Positions 5,849 to 7,413 of a stretch of DNA of 7,413 bases are shown here, piece after piece. The position numbers were made by a program, and so were the translations under genes. This stretch comes from Gammaproteobacteria bacterium (GTDB taxonomy: Bacteria; Pseudomonadota; Gammaproteobacteria; Eutrophobiales; Eutrophobiaceae). Each line of letters begins with the position of its first letter. Within the stretch, counting starts at the first letter, position 1. The notes below the pieces were generated by a model that worked only from the letters and a program-made list of their open reading frames with translations, was not told the origin of the DNA and did no database searches. The stretch spans positions 1 through 7,413 of the forward strand of contig JACQHV010000177.1 in NCBI GenBank assembly GCA_016198885.1, written 5' to 3'.

Positions 5849-5944
5849 AAAATTCTCCTCATTATTTGTTATCACCTATTACGTGACTTCTCTACAAAAT
5901 CAATCTAGTCTGGCCCTGCTGATTATCTGCTGCCTGAATAAAAC

Positions 5945-6406
5945 TTAGAAGATATACGCTTGTGGATTCCAGCTATGCGTTTCGTTCCGGACATGTTTGC
6001 ACCACGCAAACAACGCATCATAGACCACCAAACCTTGCTGCAACATTTCGTGGTCATCTGGGAAATTGTGCGATAACCCAAGCGAGATCGCCAACAACCC
6101 TGCTGCTTGTGCGGCCAGATCGAGTTGGTCGGTATCCGCGCCACGGACGATAACCGCCAAATCCTGCAAGGCAGGATCGCAAAGACCATATTTGGTGAGA
6201 AAAGCATCAAAGCTGCACAGATCTCCGACGTGGGAAAGTTCAACACCGGGAATATCGTATGGGATCGCACCCGTTTGCTCTGCGACGATTCGCACTTTAT
6301 TCGCTGGTACGAACAGGAATTCCGGTTTCAGATCGATAAAGCGCGTGATTAACCAGGGACAGGCGATACGGTCGATTTTGGGTCGTTCTCTGGTAACCCA
6401 TTTCAT
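5945..6406 (-). CDS. Stand-alone ChrB C-terminal-type domain protein
   Basis: These 153 residues match the C-terminal part of chromate-resistance protein ChrB. They include WVTRERPKIDRIACPWLITR (3-22), FLFVPA (30-35), GAIPYDIPGVELSH (46-59), CSFDAFLTKYGL (64-75), IVRGADTDQLDLAAQAAGLL (86-105) and an acidic DDHE (117-120). The N-terminal regulatory part of full ChrB is absent, and there is no chrA transporter in the window, so chromate resistance is not demonstrated; stand-alone forms are common in proteobacteria. AGGAGGG (6411-6417) just before the ATG is a strong ribosome site. TATACT on the minus strand (6441-6436) could be its -10 box, but no matching -35 is evident. The hairpin ending the upstream DUF899 gene suggests its own promoter. 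Confidence 0.88.
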   Translation of the reverse strand: MKWVTRERPKIDRIACPWLITRFIDLKPEFLFVPANKVRIVAEQTGAIPYDIPGVELSHVGDLCSFDAFLTKYGLCDPALQDLAVIVRGADTDQLDLAAQAAGLLAISLGLSHNFPDDHEMLQQGLVVYDALFAWCKHVRNETHSWNPQAYIF

Positions 6407-6456
6407 CTTGCCCTCCTGAAAGACACGTAACTCTCAGTATAGTGAATCCAAACATT

Positions 6457-6505
6457 AAAAACGTCATGCGCCACGATTAGTTGTCATAATTATCGTGATG
6501 GCGCA
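6457..6505 (-). terminator. Hairpin terminator overlapping the stop of the DUF899 gene
   Basis: On the minus strand TGCGCCA (6505-6499) pairs with TGGCGCA (6473-6467), and an inner CGAT (6495-6492) pairs with ATCG (6477-6474) across a 3-base bulge. The fold is followed after five bases by TTTTT (6461-6457). It contains the last codons and the TAA of the DUF899 gene. This looks like an intrinsic terminator that separates the gene from chrB-like downstream. Confidence 0.6.
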
Positions 6506-7184
6506 CCCACTCCATTGTGTATGACTGGCCATCTTCATCGCGGCCCTTCGGTACCAGGTCAAGATAATGGTAGGCATTATTCAACATGTCCAGACCACGT
6601 GCGTAACAGGAATAAGTGTGAAAAATATTTCCGCCGTTATCCTTATGGAAAACGCTGATACCGGGACCCTCTTCACTGGGAAACCTGTCCGTCCTGTAGT
6701 TGTAATACACTTCACCTTTTTCCATCTCTTCCGGAGTGAAGGACACATGATAATCATGGTTAAAGTCGGAACCAAATGACGATATCCATTTGAAATTCCA
6801 TCCCATACGCTTTTTAAATGCGTCTATCTGTTTCAGCGGCGCCCTGGAAATCGCCAGCATCGTCACGTCACGATGATTCAGATGAATAATTATATTATTG
6901 AAATTATCTGCCCAGAACGAGCAACTCTTGCACCCGACTTTCCAGTCCGGGCCAAGCATAAAATGATAGACAATAAGCTGACTTCTTTCCTCAAACAGAT
7001 CAGACAGGCTCTCCCTTCCGACCGGCCCCTCAAAAATATATTCCTTCTCCACCTTTACCCACGGAAGCGCACGCCGTTCACGGCTTAATTGATCGCGCAA
7101 GCGGGTAAATTCCTTTTCCTTATTCAGGAACTCTTTACGTGCATCAATCCATTCTTTTCTGGAGACTACCTTATGATTTTGCAT
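6477..7184 (-). CDS. DUF899 family thioredoxin-like protein
   Basis: This 235-residue protein follows the DUF899 pattern closely. It has a charged helical N-terminus (about 10-40) ending RDQLSRERRALPWVKVEKEY (30-49), QLIVYHFMLGPDW (69-81), then GCKSCSFWADNF (84-95), whose Cys85 and Cys88 form a CxxC in the position of a thioredoxin active site. SRAPLKQIDAFKKRMGWNF (113-131), SSFGSDFN (135-142), FHTYSCYARGLDML (188-201) and KGRDEDG (213-219) follow. The family is related to thioredoxin/AhpC-TSA folds, and a cytoplasmic redox role is likely but unproven. GAGGAGG just upstream of the ATG supports the start. It is 26 bases downstream of the TfoX-like gene, probably in one transcript. Confidence 0.9.
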   Translation of the reverse strand: MQNHKVVSRKEWIDARKEFLNKEKEFTRLRDQLSRERRALPWVKVEKEYIFEGPVGRESLSDLFEERSQLIVYHFMLGPDWKVGCKSCSFWADNFNNIIIHLNHRDVTMLAISRAPLKQIDAFKKRMGWNFKWISSFGSDFNHDYHVSFTPEEMEKGEVYYNYRTDRFPSEEGPGISVFHKDNGGNIFHTYSCYARGLDMLNNAYHYLDLVPKGRDEDGQSYTMEWVRHHDNYDN

Positions 7185-7210
7185 TTCAACCTCCTCGTAA
7201 ATAAATTCAG

Positions 7211-7413
7211 TTATTTATTTACTTTGGCCGGTAATGTCTTTACAAATTTAATGGCCAGAGCAACATAGCGTTTTAAACCTTCAACATTTTTCAGCCCTTC
7301 CGGCGCAACCATCGCCCAGCCCTTCATGGCTTTACCGGTAATGTCCATCGGTTTAACGTGAGGTTCTTTAAATACTTTTCCCGCAGCTTTCACACCCACG
7401 CGGATGATTAACC
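7211..7413 (-). CDS. TfoX N-domain (TfoX/Sxy family) protein, 5' end beyond the window
   Basis: The frame is open to the window edge, so the true start is outside and only the C-terminal 66 residues or so are seen. They match the end of the short, single-domain TfoX_N proteins: LIIRVG at the edge, PHVKPMDITGKAMKGWAMVAPEGLKN, then a helix YVALAIKFVKTLPAKVNK. A GTG at 7399 lies inside the domain and should not be taken as the start. Full TfoX/Sxy acts in competence regulation, but these short relatives are widespread and their role is not established. The stop lies 26 bases before the DUF899 start, suggesting an operon. Confidence 0.82.
   Translation of the reverse strand, partial: LIIRVGVKAAGKVFKEPHVKPMDITGKAMKGWAMVAPEGLKNVEGLKRYVALAIKFVKTLPAKVNK

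Noticed and set aside
5849..5875. Upstream ATG giving the tautomerase nine extra residues
   Set aside because: It would remove the catalytic N-terminal proline and ignore the strong GAGGAG site that precedes the ATG at 5848.
5923..6419. Overlapping open frames on both strands across the ChrB-like gene
   Set aside because: They are shadows of the ChrB-like frame, with no recognisable domains; the ChrB match and ribosome site fix the real frame.
7211..7399. A complete 62-residue protein starting at GTG 7399
   Set aside because: The frame continues to the window edge with TfoX-like residues (LIIRVG) before that codon, so it is the end of a longer gene.

Overview
The window looks like chromosomal DNA from a gammaproteobacterium of moderate GC content. 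The evidence is the block rubredoxin / thiD / thiE / hemL, which is typical of that class, together with a HemJ-type protoporphyrinogen oxidase. The assignment is an inference from gene content and protein style. I see no rRNA, tRNA, insertion sequence or CRISPR array.

Left end (1-329): a GC-rich hairpin that probably terminates an unseen upstream gene, then about 300 bases without a convincing gene but with several inverted repeats, two of them substantial. Plus-strand genes (330-2025): a DUF4126 membrane protein, a membrane-anchored TlpA-like thioredoxin and hemJ. hemJ lies between two arrays of 7-base repeats. Each array is a run of GTTxxAA-type units in one orientation followed by a run in the other. 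The first array has spread into the 3' end of the thioredoxin gene and appears to encode the tail of that protein.

Centre (2107-5042): a rubredoxin gene on the minus strand, too short for ordinary ORF cut-offs, is divergent from thiD-thiE-hemL on the plus strand. ThiD and ThiE supply and join the pyrimidine half of thiamine. HemL makes 5-aminolevulinate, the first dedicated tetrapyrrole precursor, and HemJ acts near the end of the same pathway, so the window holds two separated heme steps. thiE and hemL overlap by one base and are probably translationally coupled.

Right end (5073-7413): five minus-strand genes converge on hemL. Read in transcription order they are a TfoX-N-domain protein (its 5' end lies beyond the window), a DUF899 thioredoxin-like protein, a lone ChrB C-terminal-type domain, a Tautomerase_2-type tautomerase with catalytic Pro-1, and a small cysteine-rich lipoprotein that probably starts at TTG. 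The DUF899 gene ends in a terminator-like hairpin that overlaps its own stop codon, which divides this set into at least two transcription units. Three of these minus-strand genes have strong Shine-Dalgarno sites, whereas most plus-strand genes lack one.

Most of the window is ordinary metabolism. The least explained features are the paired inverted heptamer arrays around hemJ, the structured leader at 53-157 and the cysteine-rich lipoprotein. I found no convincing new multi-gene system.
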